Origin: Pseudopithomyces maydicus
Lineage: Eukaryota > Ascomycota > Dothideomycetes > Pleosporales > Didymosphaeriaceae
Length of the DNA: 64,000 nt
Direction of reading: 5' to 3'
Assembly (NCBI GenBank): GCA_026873275.1
Contig: JANTUC010000015.1
Location: 372,001-436,000 of the forward strand
The translations under genes were made by a program, and so were the position numbers. The first letter of the stretch is position 1. Every line of letters starts with the position of its first letter. The notes beneath the pieces are model-generated. The model was not told the origin of the DNA, did no database searches, and saw only the letters and a program-made list of their open reading frames with translations. Positions 1 to 11,300 of the stretch are shown one piece after another.

Positions 1-279
1 CTCCGAGAACCGGCTCGGTGGGGGCGGCGGGCTTCGTCTGCGCACTGCGGCTTTTGACCGTGGGGCTGCTTGGAATTTGATGCTCGAGGCGTGGCGCGGT
101 TGGCGCGTTGCGGCTGTTTCGCGCTCTATTTCGACGAGGCGAAGGGAGATGGAGTCCAGGGTGAGGGCGTGGCCGAGGAGGAAGCGGAGGTCGCGGTCAG
201 GTCGGCTGGCGGCCAGGTGGAGTTTGCATTCTGCGGTGTGGGCGATGGAGAGGGTTTGGTGGAGGGTTGGGGGTGGCAT
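1..279 (-). CDS. Unknown conserved-looking protein, 5' part only (runs off left edge)
   Basis: Reading the minus strand from the ATG at 279 gives 93 uninterrupted codons to the window edge, so only the N-terminus is present. The protein begins MPPPTLHQTLSIAHTAECKL and continues with a segment rich in Leu, Arg and His (HLAASRPDRDLRFLLGHAL), then an acidic stretch and a Pro/Arg-rich part. The beginning looks like a short amphipathic helical domain. I do not recognise the family and assign no function. The start is chosen as the first ATG of the open frame; the opposite strand carries only out-of-frame shadows. Confidence rests on the open frame and ordered composition. Confidence 0.5.
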   Translation of the reverse strand, partial: MPPPTLHQTLSIAHTAECKLHLAASRPDRDLRFLLGHALTLDSISLRLVEIERETAATRQPRHASSIKFQAAPRSKAAVRRRSPPPPPSRFSE

Positions 280-984
280 TGTGATGGAAGAGGCAGGGAA
301 ATGTTTTTGAAAAATTGAAAAATTAATGGGGTTGGAATTGTGGATGGCCTGGGTCTGACGTTGTGGAATTGGAAGTGGTTTAGCTAAAGTCGTTGGTGTG
401 GTCGATCACAAAGTTGGCCTGAGCAGCTTCGCGGTTGGAGTTGTTCTATGTACATGAGATTAGGTACCGACGCCGGGTACGCCGGATATTTAGCATCCCG
501 TTGACGCGTGGATTTAGCGCAGAGAATGCGCGAAATGAGTCAAACTGGATGCGTGAATATAAGGATTTGATGGTGAGATGATTGCTTATGAATCGCATTA
601 GCTCCTGTCGTTGTGATTGGGTGATTCATGCCAGGGAGAACTCGGCATGGTCATCTAGCTCTGCTTTCGAGTACTGTGGAGGTCACGATAACGTTATAGG
701 GATGGCTAGAGCAGGCCCATTTGTAATCTGTAGATCTTAAAGAAATGGCGGGTGGTGGTGAAGAGTTCTCATATAGGCACTTAGCTTTCATGTGAAGCGT
801 CTGTTACATCCAATGAGAGGACGCACATTCTGAGAAAATCGGGTTGATGATATTCCGAACCGTGGACGCTTGGCATAGGTTGTAGGAACTAATTTGAGCA
901 AAAACAGCTTCATATATATGTTCATGTTATACATGCTAGTCATAATTACATTATATCCTGCAGCTAGTCCTGCAGGGTCACATT
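280..984. other. Intergenic, about 700 bp
   Basis: Lies between the divergent left-edge gene and the 3' end of the CCC1-like gene. No supported gene; only short frames without conserved features. It should hold the promoter of the left-edge gene and the 3' UTR of the transporter. Confidence 0.5.
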
Positions 985-1962
985 TTACACAGGATCCCCA
1001 CCCCCACTGAAGAGTTTCACCAGCCCCATCGCCGCACCTGCAGCCAAACTCCCCACTACCATCATCTCCGCCCCACCACGAACACCCTTCCACACCACAT
1101 GCATTCCCCGGAACCCATGCACCGCCGCAGTCTTCACATAGCCAAACGCAAAAAGCGTAACCACCATAACGCCCGCCGACCACAATAGACCCTTCCGCAC
1201 ATCATTCCCCCCAACAAAGAAGTACGGCACCAACGGGATGAAGCCCCCAACGAAGTACCCCATCGCAATCGTCAGCGCACACACCAGCGCTCTGTTGGAA
1301 GGCGGCTCCGGCAACGAGTGCTCGAACCGCATCAGGAACCTGGTTAGGCGCTCCTCGCTTCCATCGATCAGGCACCTCGTTACTTGATCTCCTAGATCCT
1401 CGGGCAATCCGACGTCGTCCAGGATGTTTTTGACGTCCTCTTCCACACCGGATGGGTCTGATATGATCTTCTTCCGCGTCTGGACTTGCGTCGCGACGTA
1501 GCTCTCCGCCTCGCTCTTTGCACCCAGGTACCCGCCGAGTCCCATGGAGATGGAGCCAGCGATGAGCTCCGCCAGGCCGCCGTAGATGACGACGTGGGTG
1601 TTTCCCAGTGCGGATAGACCTGCCGTGAGGGCGAAGGGCACGGTGAGTCCGTCGGATAAACCAATGATGGCGTCGGAAATGATGCGGGGATCTATCCTCG
1701 AGGAGCGAGACGTGAACGCGGAAGGCTTGAGGGTAGTCTGGCTGGAGGTTCCGTCGTCGCTGTCCCGATCCTGTGATCCCATCCGCTCGACATCCTCGAT
1801 CGATGCCTGTGAAGCTGTCGACGCCACCATTGAATACGCCCCCTGCTCGCCGGCCATAGTCCCATACGATGATCCTCCCAGCATACCTGCCATGAAGCTC
1901 CAGAATGAATGCCTCGTCGATGTTTGCACTCTCTGCACCCACGGCGGCCTCGCGACCTTCAT
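985..1962 (-). CDS. CCC1/VIT1-family vacuolar iron/manganese transporter
   Basis: Single-exon gene, 325 aa, ATG at 1962, stop at 985-987. The family moves Fe2+/Mn2+ from cytosol into the vacuole, protecting against metal overload. Visible: a variable Ser-rich N-terminus (about residues 1-85), then the family signature beginning IISDAIIGLSDGLTVPFALT and continuing LSALG, which is the first transmembrane helix with its conserved acidic residue. It is followed by a helix ending LIAGSISMGLGGYLGAKSE, a cytosolic acidic helical segment (about 160-220, the metal-binding region in plant VIT1), and three C-terminal hydrophobic helices (GYFVGGFIPLVPYFF, LLWSAGVMVVTLFAFGY, MMVVGSLAAGAAMGLVKL). Length and helix order fit CCC1. 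Metal preference cannot be read from sequence. No frameshift. Confidence 0.93.
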   Translation of the reverse strand: MKVARPPWVQRVQTSTRHSFWSFMAGMLGGSSYGTMAGEQGAYSMVASTASQASIEDVERMGSQDRDSDDGTSSQTTLKPSAFTSRSSRIDPRIISDAIIGLSDGLTVPFALTAGLSALGNTHVVIYGGLAELIAGSISMGLGGYLGAKSEAESYVATQVQTRKKIISDPSGVEEDVKNILDDVGLPEDLGDQVTRCLIDGSEERLTRFLMRFEHSLPEPPSNRALVCALTIAMGYFVGGFIPLVPYFFVGGNDVRKGLLWSAGVMVVTLFAFGYVKTAAVHGFRGMHVVWKGVRGGAEMMVVGSLAAGAAMGLVKLFSGGGDPV

Positions 1963-2984
1963 ATCTTATTGCACTGACAGACGTACCTGCTGTTTGCCTG
2001 ATTCGGGCCGGAGCTCTCGTACCACGCGTCGGCCAATGAGAGGGGCAGCGAAGGTCAGCGAGAGGCAGCAGGCAAACGAAGCTCCGTCCCGGATTTTCAA
2101 TCGCTACTGCGTGAGAGGTTGTTTATAGGGTGGCTCTGCCCGCGGATGGGGGCTAGTACTGATGGGGGTGGACGCCACAAACGGAGCCAATCATAGCGTG
2201 TGCATATCCCACGTTCCGGCTGTCAGCAGAATTGCATCACCTCCCGTCGTACTCGTTGGAAAGCTTAGGGATCTTGTCGCGATGCTTGGTTGTGCGTGTT
2301 GCGTTTGCTTGGAAGCAGGTATCACGTGAACACCTGCGTGTTCGTGTGTTGCGCCGAGTATTTGGGATGTGAGGTCATTCGCAGTGGTAGGAATAGTTGG
2401 CGATTCACTACGCAAGCTGTGTATACCAAAGCATTAGCCTTGAATTTTAGAAGACACGAGTTATGAGACTGTGCGACTATCCATTGAATATCCCAATTGC
2501 GCCGTTTCAAATATTTATGTAGTCGTTACCCGATGATAGCTAAGGTCAACCATAAAAACCCCTTGTTCAAGCTTGGTTCCTCACCATAGTCTGAACTCAG
2601 GTTCCTTGACTGCTGTTACAGCTTTTGCCTCGGCTCTTTATGTAACACGCAAGCCGGGTTGGATGATATTACAGTCAAAAGCTCAACGAAATGGGAATTG
2701 ACTTCTGAGAAACTCACAGCTCCATCGTTTCCACGACATTTGGAATATCACTATACAAGATTACACCTCCTCCAAGGGTAGACCGTCGAGCAGACTATTT
2801 ATTGGTGCTTTCAGCTCTTCTGGATGGTGGATGGAACTACGTGCTACGACAATCAACGGTAAGAACTATGTGCCACTTTTCTTTGAGGAAAATTTTACCC
2901 TCGCACTGCTGACTGCTGCCATGATTTGTTCAACATCGTCGCATCTGTTCTCATACTAAAAGACAGCACGTTCAATTTATATAA
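1963..2984. other. Upstream region of the transporter; no gene seen
   Basis: Holds the presumed promoter of the CCC1-like gene. Only short shadow frames occur. From about 2.4 kb the base composition becomes visibly AT-richer and continues so to about 5.4 kb, as in many repeat-induced-point-mutated fungal intervals. Confidence 0.4.
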
Positions 2985-3640
2985 AGCTCTTCCTCCTCAG
3001 AGCATCATCAGGGGCTCCTTTGGCCTTCTCAATGTCATAGAGATCAGACTTCTGATGCAACTTCTTCATGTGAGTGACGAAGGTCTTGTAAGAGATTAAT
3101 TCACTGGCTTCTTCGTAGCAACGCTCGTCTTCTTCCACGAAGAAACGTTTATAGACATTTTATTTGGTAAAAAGTTTGATCAATCAGCCAAGCTAGTGGA
3201 AATATCCTCAATAGAGATTGAGAAGATCTCAACGAATCACGGCAAGCGCTTTATGGTTGACTCCTTGAGCTGATCAAGTATGTCAACTCTGTTTGTCGAT
3301 CGAGGGATCTCAACAACTTGGATGGTCAAATGCGATGATGCGAAAATGACAATGATAGCAATTCAAAGGATACTAAAGGCATGACTTCTGTTAGATGGAG
3401 AAATCATAATCTTATCCAATCAGTCAATCTGTTGCTACTTTATCTTCATGCCAAATGATGATATAGACATATACTAGCGCTCCAAACATCAACACATCTT
3501 TCTTCTACCTCCCATAATACTACGAGGTGTTCACCAGACCCATTTCAGAGATCTCTATAGCCCTTCAATGAGTTGAAGAATAGCATCCGAGACTTAGCTG
3601 AATTAATGCGAATACCCCGACGCATGCATTGATGGAAACG
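2985..3640 (-). pseudogene. Decayed protein-coding relic
   Basis: No intact frame exists, but the minus strand carries long protein-like segments broken by stops and frame changes. About 2981-3146 reads through FVEEDERCYEEASELISYKT and on into HMKKLHQKSDLYDIEKAKGA. About 3170-3310 reads VVEIPRSTNRVDILDQLKES, then EIFSISIEDISTSLAD in the same frame, interrupted by TGA codons that would be CGA (Arg) before a C-to-T change. About 3450-3600 gives NGSGEHLVVLWEVEERCVDV and WSASICLYHHLA in another frame. The pattern fits an old gene degraded by C-to-T mutation plus indels. Family unknown. The segments could be chance, but charge patterning and consistent strand argue for a relic. Confidence 0.4.
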
Positions 3641-4094
3641 CTTTTTTTAACGTATCCGACTTTTGGGGGCCTGCCTGGGACAGGCTTTCGGACAGAACAG
3701 TGATCAACAAGTATGTTTAAACAAACGCGCCTGCAAACCCCGTGTCCAAGCCAGATGGACATTCTAGTCAAGATCTCAGTATATAATGTGCTTCAACCCA
3801 AAATACTTCATAAGGTATACTTCATGGTGTTGAAACAATTTGTTTTTACTATCAACCCCCGTCTCCCAAACCAAACATACCACCCACACCCGATACTATG
3901 ATATTAAAGGATCCAGAGTAGGTAAGATATCTCTAAGTTAAGAACGTCTACGGGAATTCAATGCTCTTGATGCTGATCATTCTACAGAATCTATCAATTC
4001 CAACCTCGATGATGCAGCATGGCGAGTGTACTGATATTGTCAGATTCTAACGGTTTTACTTGAGATTTGAATATCATTTTTTCTGTTTAATGTC

Positions 4095-4213
4095 ACATAC
4101 GACCATAGGATCTTGAGAACTAGGCTTCCCGTCCGCTCAGCCATATATAAGCAGGATACCGGCGGATTAGTAGTTAGGTGGGTGACCACTAGCGAATCCC
4201 CGCTGTTGTATGT
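4095..4213 (+). rRNA. 5S ribosomal RNA (variant, dispersed copy)
   Basis: A 119-nt segment starts ACATACGACCATA and ends GTTGTATGT, the paired helix-I termini of ascomycete 5S rRNA. It contains the conserved GGCTTCCCGTCCGCTCAGCC block (4123-4142) and the GGTGGGTGACCAC hairpin (4177-4189). It diverges from the common fungal 5S sequence in several places, but the changes are paired. Helix II (4108-4115 with 4152-4160, one bulged A) stays fully paired despite about six changed bases, and the 4175-4181/4186-4191 stem swaps a G-C for an A-T. Two T5 runs follow at once (pol III terminators). Single dispersed 5S genes with sequence classes are typical of Pezizomycotina. Function is inferred; a recent pseudogene is less likely. 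Confidence 0.85.
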
Positions 4214-4223
4214 TTTTATTTTT
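4213..4223 (+). terminator. Pol III terminator of the 5S gene
   Basis: T5 at 4213-4217, one A, then T5 at 4219-4223, directly at the 3' end of the 5S rRNA gene. T runs of four or more on the non-template strand end pol III transcripts. Confidence 0.75.
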
Positions 4224-4487
4224 ACACCGATTTTTGCTGTATTACTACTATTGTACTTTTTGTTTTTAATTAGAAGGTCTTTTACAATGGTTTGGGCGTA
4301 GTAGGTTGTGCAGCGCTGCTTAAAGTGTATTCTTCCGAGACCCAGCACCTTACCACCACCCAAGCGAACAAACTGTAGAATTTATATTAAGTCCTGCTAA
4401 TAATAATAGCACTGGACTAACAGATTTTGGGGAGATTGTACTTCGTGATAGCTTTGATGTGCTCGCTGGTGCAGTGACAGAAGTTGA

Positions 4488-4532
4488 CATGACCTGTACA
4501 GGTTTCTACGACGTTAATTAAAAACCATGACA
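4488..4532 (+). repeat. 45-bp dispersed repeat, copy 1
   Basis: Begins CATGACCTGTACA, contains ACGACGTTAATT and ends near CCATGA. It aligns without gaps to 5186-5230 at 38 of 45 positions. No coding potential; origin unknown. It lies about 270 bp downstream of the 5S gene. Confidence 0.6.
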
Positions 4533-5185
4533 GAAGCTAGTGATGGAAACGCTAAAGAAGTTCAGCTAAAACCTAAAGCATCAACTGCTTGTTTATTAGA
4601 TCGATCATTGTCGACATAACATACATACTGGCAAATTTCAGTCAATTGGGAAAAAAGTGCGTCTTGTGAGCTCGGTACCCCCGAGCCTGCAAACTAAGAT
4701 GTTTGGTGCAGATATTGCGTTGATGTTGTTGAAAAAGAAGACTAAGATACATGGCTTGACACCAAGCGACAACACTATCAGTTGCTGTACTGTATCAGTG
4801 GAGTAGAAGGCAGATTTAATAGTTTTGGAATTTCAGATATCGATTGCGCGATTGTAAATGTTCAATGAGAATTGATCAAATATTGAAGCTTGTCTATGTA
4901 TTCTAGAAGCTACAAGAACTAGGCATCAATCTTACACTGTCTATGTGGTGTGCGTATCAACGATAGGACTTGCAACAAAAGACCGACATCAACTAGGTGT
5001 CAACTTCCTCGTCCCCACCCACCAACACTACGGGTTCTGTACCAGATGCATCAACTCGCCAAAGAGCTACAAAGATTTACTCTATATAACACGACTCAGA
5101 TGGGATATTACGTGCTACTAAGTAGGCTGATACATCCATGAATTCATATCACTTTCAGTGTACTAAGAGAGGGAGAAAAAGTCGG

Positions 5186-5230
5186 CATGACCTGTACAAG
5201 TTCGAACGACGTTAATTGAACACCATGAGA
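5186..5230 (+). repeat. 45-bp dispersed repeat, copy 2, flanked by a 13-bp direct repeat
   Basis: Gapless match to 4488-4532 (38/45). This copy is bracketed by a perfect 13-bp direct repeat, GAGAGGGAGAAAA, at 5167-5179 and 5227-5239. That arrangement resembles a target-site duplication around a small insertion, though copy 1 has no such flanks and the flank overlaps the element by a few bases. Confidence 0.6.
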
Positions 5231-5399
5231 GGGAGAAAATTTTCATAAACTTTAAAACTCGTTCAATGGTATCTTTTATGCGTTTAAGCCTAGTTATCTA
5301 AATCAATTATTCTAGCCTGATAGTATTACTTACTTTGTGATGTGCAAAGCTCAAGGAAATCAAGACCTCTGCCACATACAGTCAAGTCACTGGTACATT

Positions 5400-8300
5400 C
5401 CCTCGATGAGAATTCTATCCATGAGCATAACCTCGCCACCATCATACTTGGATTTATTTTTCTAACCAGTCCTTGAATCTATCTGCTCCCAACGTCATCA
5501 CTACATGCACAATACAATCAACCAACGCCTTCTCGGGATCCGATCCAAGCCATCCAGTCTTCCGCCCTCGCAAACAGAATCGGAATTTGTTTCCCTTAAT
5601 CGCCAAGCCCATCCAGGAATTGCAAAAAAGCTAATTAGCCATCCATCATCCGAGCACCTCCGCCCGCATCCACCAAGGATCACCCATCGCCACCCCAAAC
5701 CCCATCGCCCCATTCAACAAAGCAGGATAAAGTCATTGCAAAACGGACGATTTACCACCCTAGATACTTAGGTGCGGGAAATTTCGTACGTGCTTAAGAT
5801 GTGGTACGTACATACGCACGGTACCGGTACATTCAAACAGCCGTGTCGAGGCGCCAAGTACCCGTTTTTAAACGGGTCTGAGCCCCACGACCAATGGGTA
5901 CGGGCCATGGGATTGGGAGGATAATTTGGAACGCAAGGGTGGGGTGAGAGCAGGGCGTCGTCATGCGGTACGTTTGCTGTATGACTCGTGTGTAGAGATG
6001 ATGGGGGCAGATTGCATTGCGCAGTGAGGGTCGTCGGCTTGGGGGCATGGTGGCGGAAGCGCCGTTGGATGGAACAGGGCAGGGTGGGTGGGTGTGTCAT
6101 GGGAGGAGAGCCTCGCCTCGGGGGCTTGCAAAGGGCGTTTGCTGAGGGATTGTTCTATATTGAGCGGTGTGGGCTGAGTTGTGCAGTTGCTTGGTGGTCG
6201 GCGAAGGTGATTGACCAGTTGAGAGGGCGACCAACTGAGGATTGAACGGATGGAGAGGTATCGGAAGCATGTTGGAGAATGAATGCAATTGGTAGTTAGA
6301 GCGTGGGAGTTTTACCGATTACTGGTAGCTAGACCTTGGTTGTGGTCAGTCCCAGGGGGTATACGAAGGTGAAACTTGCAGCGTATCTGAATGTGTGATT
6401 CTTGGACACTGTGACTTCTCTAGCTATGATGTATCCTATGGAAATCAGAACAATTCCTATACACACACTATTTGTGCAATGCAGTATCTACATCAAATTT
6501 CATAAATCGCACAATGCCTCGATGGGTGTTTTCAAAGTAGCCAGTCCACCTTCTTTCTGTCCCTACCAATTCGAAGCTTAACCAATTATCCACCCACGAT
6601 ACCACACAAGACACTAAATTCCGAGCAATTCATCCACCCAAGTGCCCCCTCGTCGACAAATACCGCCCCCAAGAAATCAGGATCCTTCTAGAATCATGCG
6701 ATCCCTCAGCCGACAAACCCCAACGGCACCCCCATCCGACGACGGCAAATTTCTCCAGCACCCTGCCCACCACCCAGAGCCTTTTCCATCTAGGCAAGAC
6801 CGCCCACCCACTAGCTCAACCCACAATAATATACAGCATCGGAATCTAAGCCCCATAGACTACTGTAAGTACTGTATGTACATAGTACAACGCTTGCTGC
6901 CTCTCTGCTCGCTTCGCATAGGCCACCTTTTCCATTTCCCCCTTCAGGAAGGTCTTTCGTTTCAGAGACCCACTCCGCTTTAGGCCCTCTGCTAACCTCT
7001 CCATACTTAGCATGCTTATAGCTAGACTACCCTCTTCGCGCTCCCACTGAAACAGGAGATCTAGCGAGAGAAAAACCAGCACTCATCGTTTTAGGCGCGG
7101 TGGAGGATTGTCCCGGCTTCTAGCGGGACGACCAGCCCCACAAGGTGCGATGTACGCCAGGCTAGCAAAGCTGCGATGGATGGATGCGCATGCACGCGCG
7201 TTAGATGTAGGATTCTAGCTGTCTGGGCGGATGGGATGGGCGGGTTCCACTTTGCACGTGGTGAGGCATCGGATTAGGTCGTGAATGCGATGCCAAAGAT
7301 ATCCAGAAGAACAAATGACGCAGGGACTAGAGTCGGGCACCGACCGTCTGACTCGCCGCTAAAGTCGGCAGTGAGAGGGAAAGAGTGGAGCGTGAGGATT
7401 TGCGTGGTGACGTTGGGGGTCGGAGGGGGCTCCGTTGTGGGGTACGCGTTAAGCGGTGGTGGGTCGCCGTATGCGAGGCTGACTGAGGAGGACTCAGACT
7501 GCGGTTTTGCGAAGTACGGTAGGTAGTAAGATGCAAAAGCCGCTACTGGGAGAAACGCTAACACGAGAGATGGGTGCTGTAACGCTGCTGATGCTGCTAA
7601 TACTGGTTTAGGAAATATACGGGCGGTGGGGTGGTGTATTGATTCGTGTATGCAAGCGCTTTGCAACGTGCGAACTTTGCTCTCGTTGTTGAACTCTAAT
7701 CTATATCGAATTCACTGCTTATCTGCTTGTCTAGGCTACAAGTAGACATGAGGATATAGATTTTGCACTGAAAAATGATGTGTTTGCGGAGCTATCGCGG
7801 TGTTTGAGAGGGTGGCTTGGAAGCTGAGGTCCACTCACACCACGCTACGTTATAGTACTATATGCGGCTCTGCTACCACACTATCCGAGCATGACTATCG
7901 TGTACTTACTAGATCTCAACGTACGCAGTATGACTCGTACTCGGAGAACCCGGTCCGGGAGAATTTGGAATTTTACCTGCTATCGCGACAAAAACCCAGC
8001 CGATGTTCTCTGATATGTATCTGTTATCTATGTTGCACAGTCGCCGACTGCCATGTGGCCAGCGCTGGTACACGAGCGTGTACCATCACGATTGGCCCTC
8101 AATGACATGGGCGAGATAATAGCCGGGAACCGATGAGTAGGTTTGCCGAGAAGCTCCTCAGTCCTTGAATCCTCACAATAAGAGCGACGGCTACTCATCA
8201 AAAAGGGGCGATCATAGGATTCATAATAGCAATGCCATGCGCTCTTGAGGATGTCCCAGTATAAGGGGTGATATCGTTCGAGGTCCGGATCCGGACGCCG

Positions 8301-11300
8301 CCAGATCGCGATTCTAAAATCAGCATCAGGCATATGATCGTAAAAATACATTTTCGTATTTCCCCAAGAATGGAAATTTCAAACGGACAGATCGTACAGA
8401 GCAAATACTTGACCGCCCACGTAATTGCTGCGCCTCGCGAGATCGGCGAGCTCTGGTAAGGCCTGGAGGAAAATGACAAGGACACCGTTTGAAGACGGGG
8501 TCAGATTTTGGATCCCATTCGGGGTCTCTCCCCACGTGGCCGCTCTATATTGAGTGCAGGTCCACGCGGCAGCCCTGTGCGACCGTAGCTGCCACCGACC
8601 TGTCGTGTCGGTGCGCTCACCTCAGAAGCTTACCTTCTCGGTCCCCTAAATGATGGTATTCCATATGCCCAGAAGAGCCGGGAGTCCTTGTTTTCGGACT
8701 TCGCGTATCTGGGTAGGCGAGGATGGGAACATGGAAAGTGATTGGAGGGTAAACGAGATAGAAAACAGGGCAGACGCGCAAGGTACCGTGTCCTGCACGC
8801 GCGTTGCATGCAGGTAAGACACCCGGGGAAGCCGGAAAGGCGCTGAGACAGAAGGTCCGATTGCGGAGCGGAGGTGACAAGCAGAGGGACGACAGGTAGG
8901 TAGTACGAGGGGTGACGGTTCCTCTTATGGGACCATAATGCGGGGCTTATTTCAGCAGATGCAGAATGTTGTCGCCTTCTGCAGGATCCAAGTCTGATAC
9001 TCAGGTGTGTGATCCTGAGCATGGTGATGCTCGTCGCGACCGCCGATGTCCGACTGTGAACTCGGGTCGCACCAGAAACCAGGCGCCCGAAACCAGCCAC
9101 TCATTGCACGACAGATGATCGGCCTCCACGCTATGTTGAGTACCGGCTCCTGGAAATCCGAATCAGCGGTTTGATCACCCGTCCCCACACCGGTTTCTGT
9201 CTCTCAACTCACCAAGTGCCTGGTTCGGAGGTCGACTAAAGGTACCGGTGCGTACAGATGTTATTGCATAATGAAACCCGCTTTGGTCAATGGGTTTTCG
9301 ATACCCCGGATGCGCGACCGGAGGTCGCATTGAGTGCGATATTGTTATTTGTGTACAGAACGTAGAAGCGCTCTCTGCGGCTAATATATTATTGTATAAG
9401 CGTTCACCGCTACTCACTCTCTCGGCATAAATGCACCAAGAGATTAGCCGAACACATGACGAACCGTTGCCCGTGTTTCCAGAAAGGCGTCAGAACCATG
9501 AGATTCCGACAATGTGGTTGACCCCTGCCAATGTCGGTCGCCGAAGCATTTGAACATTATCCTAATCAGGCCGAAAATGCAGTTAATTGCCCACGATATG
9601 GCAGGTAAGGGCTTTTGACAGTCCGTCTCAGAATGAGAGCCACAGTAAGTGGCGTCAGGGATACCACAGGGTCGTATGCAAGTTCGACTGGATTTAGCCT
9701 ACAAGTGGTCTGGTACGCCTATATCTGCGGCTCATCAGCAAGTTTTGAACGGCTGTGAATGGCTACCACCCCTCGTTTAGGTCCCAGAACGGAAGTTTAC
9801 CGGGCGTTGCGGGCGGGTGCGAGTCAGCATAGCTGCATGCAAGCCACAGGTAAGTCAGCCAAAGACATCACTCACCGTCGCGGGATGGGCCGTCGAACAA
9901 GCTGCACACTTTCCGAACCACCTGTCTGACTTTGAGATAACAGCACGCATGGCGCACGTAACATACCGATGCTCTGGCTATTGGTTGCCACGGTTGATGG
10001 GCTAGCTGACCGTGTAGTCCTGAGGGGGGTCATTGACCTCACGAAGGAATGACAATGCATCTACGCGAAGGGATATGTTCATTCACTCGCAAGCCACGCT
10101 GGCGTGCGCAAGCTTTCGGCTGCGTGAGCCACCCTCTCAGGCTATTGAGACGAGTGCGCAGCAGATGGAGAGGGCTCCGTGGCTCTAAGTGGCGCGTGGG
10201 GACGGTCGTGGGACATAAGCGCCAGCCTGGCGAAGAGCGGTATAGATGCATGCACGTACTCCACATCGCCCTATGTTTAACTAGCAGCCCGGACGTTTCG
10301 CTAATCTGCCCGTCTTGTCTCATCGCCCAAAGAGAACCTCTGTGGCCGGTGACTGGGCTGATTATCTGAGCCTGTCAGATCCGGTCAGCGAACTCGGCTA
10401 CCATGCAAGCTCCTCATCTGCAGCATTGGGATTGTTGAGGGCGAGCACCTGTGGCCACCGGATCCAGGTGTTGGGTGTGTGGGTGTGTGGGTGGCATCGT
10501 GGGCCATGTGGGGATTGCTTGAGCTCCACTTGCACACGGGCGTGAATCCACAGCATGATCTGGACCCTTCTTTCGTTCACACTCAACACCATTGCTGTGG
10601 GTCTGCCATTTTCCTCATTTACCCAAGGTACCAACAGCCATGTTGATCCAAATCCATCATGATCCGCTGTCGCTCGGGCCTGGACTCAAGGGGGTTCAAC
10701 TCTTGGGAGACGCCCGTGTGTTGAGGTCAAGGCCTTCCTACCCACAACGACGGGTCCCTATTTTGCTCCACCGCCAACCGACCCGTAGGTATGACGACTA
10801 AGGCGCCCGACTACCTAAGCCATCGTCTATCACTTAGCCTCGCAAGGCAGCTAGGTGTTTCGTGCGCTTTTCGCACTTACGCGCCGCAGTCGATGGCAAT
10901 GAGCAATGAAGTCATTTACCACTTCGCTGAACCCAGTCAATAACCAAAATTGAGCAGCCTACTAACCCAGTCGCGGTTGATCGCTGCCGATGATGCCTAC
11001 AGAGCTGCAAGCGACCAGCTGTCGCTGACACACTGCTTCGCATTCGTACCACACAAGGTCCTGAGTGCGAGATGTTGATTCTGTAAACGGAGATATGCCG
11101 AGATAGATGTACTGTAGTCGTCGGTTGGCAAACATCATGTCTATTGCCACACCATCATGCACAATGAGCGATAAAAGTGTCTGACGTGGGACGTTTCTCC
11201 GCTACAAGCGCCAGTCGCAGCCTCTCATGGGCAGCTCACATCCGACAATCGGACAAGTGCTTCAAAGAGCCATATCCGTGAATCCTGTCGGAGGGTAGGA

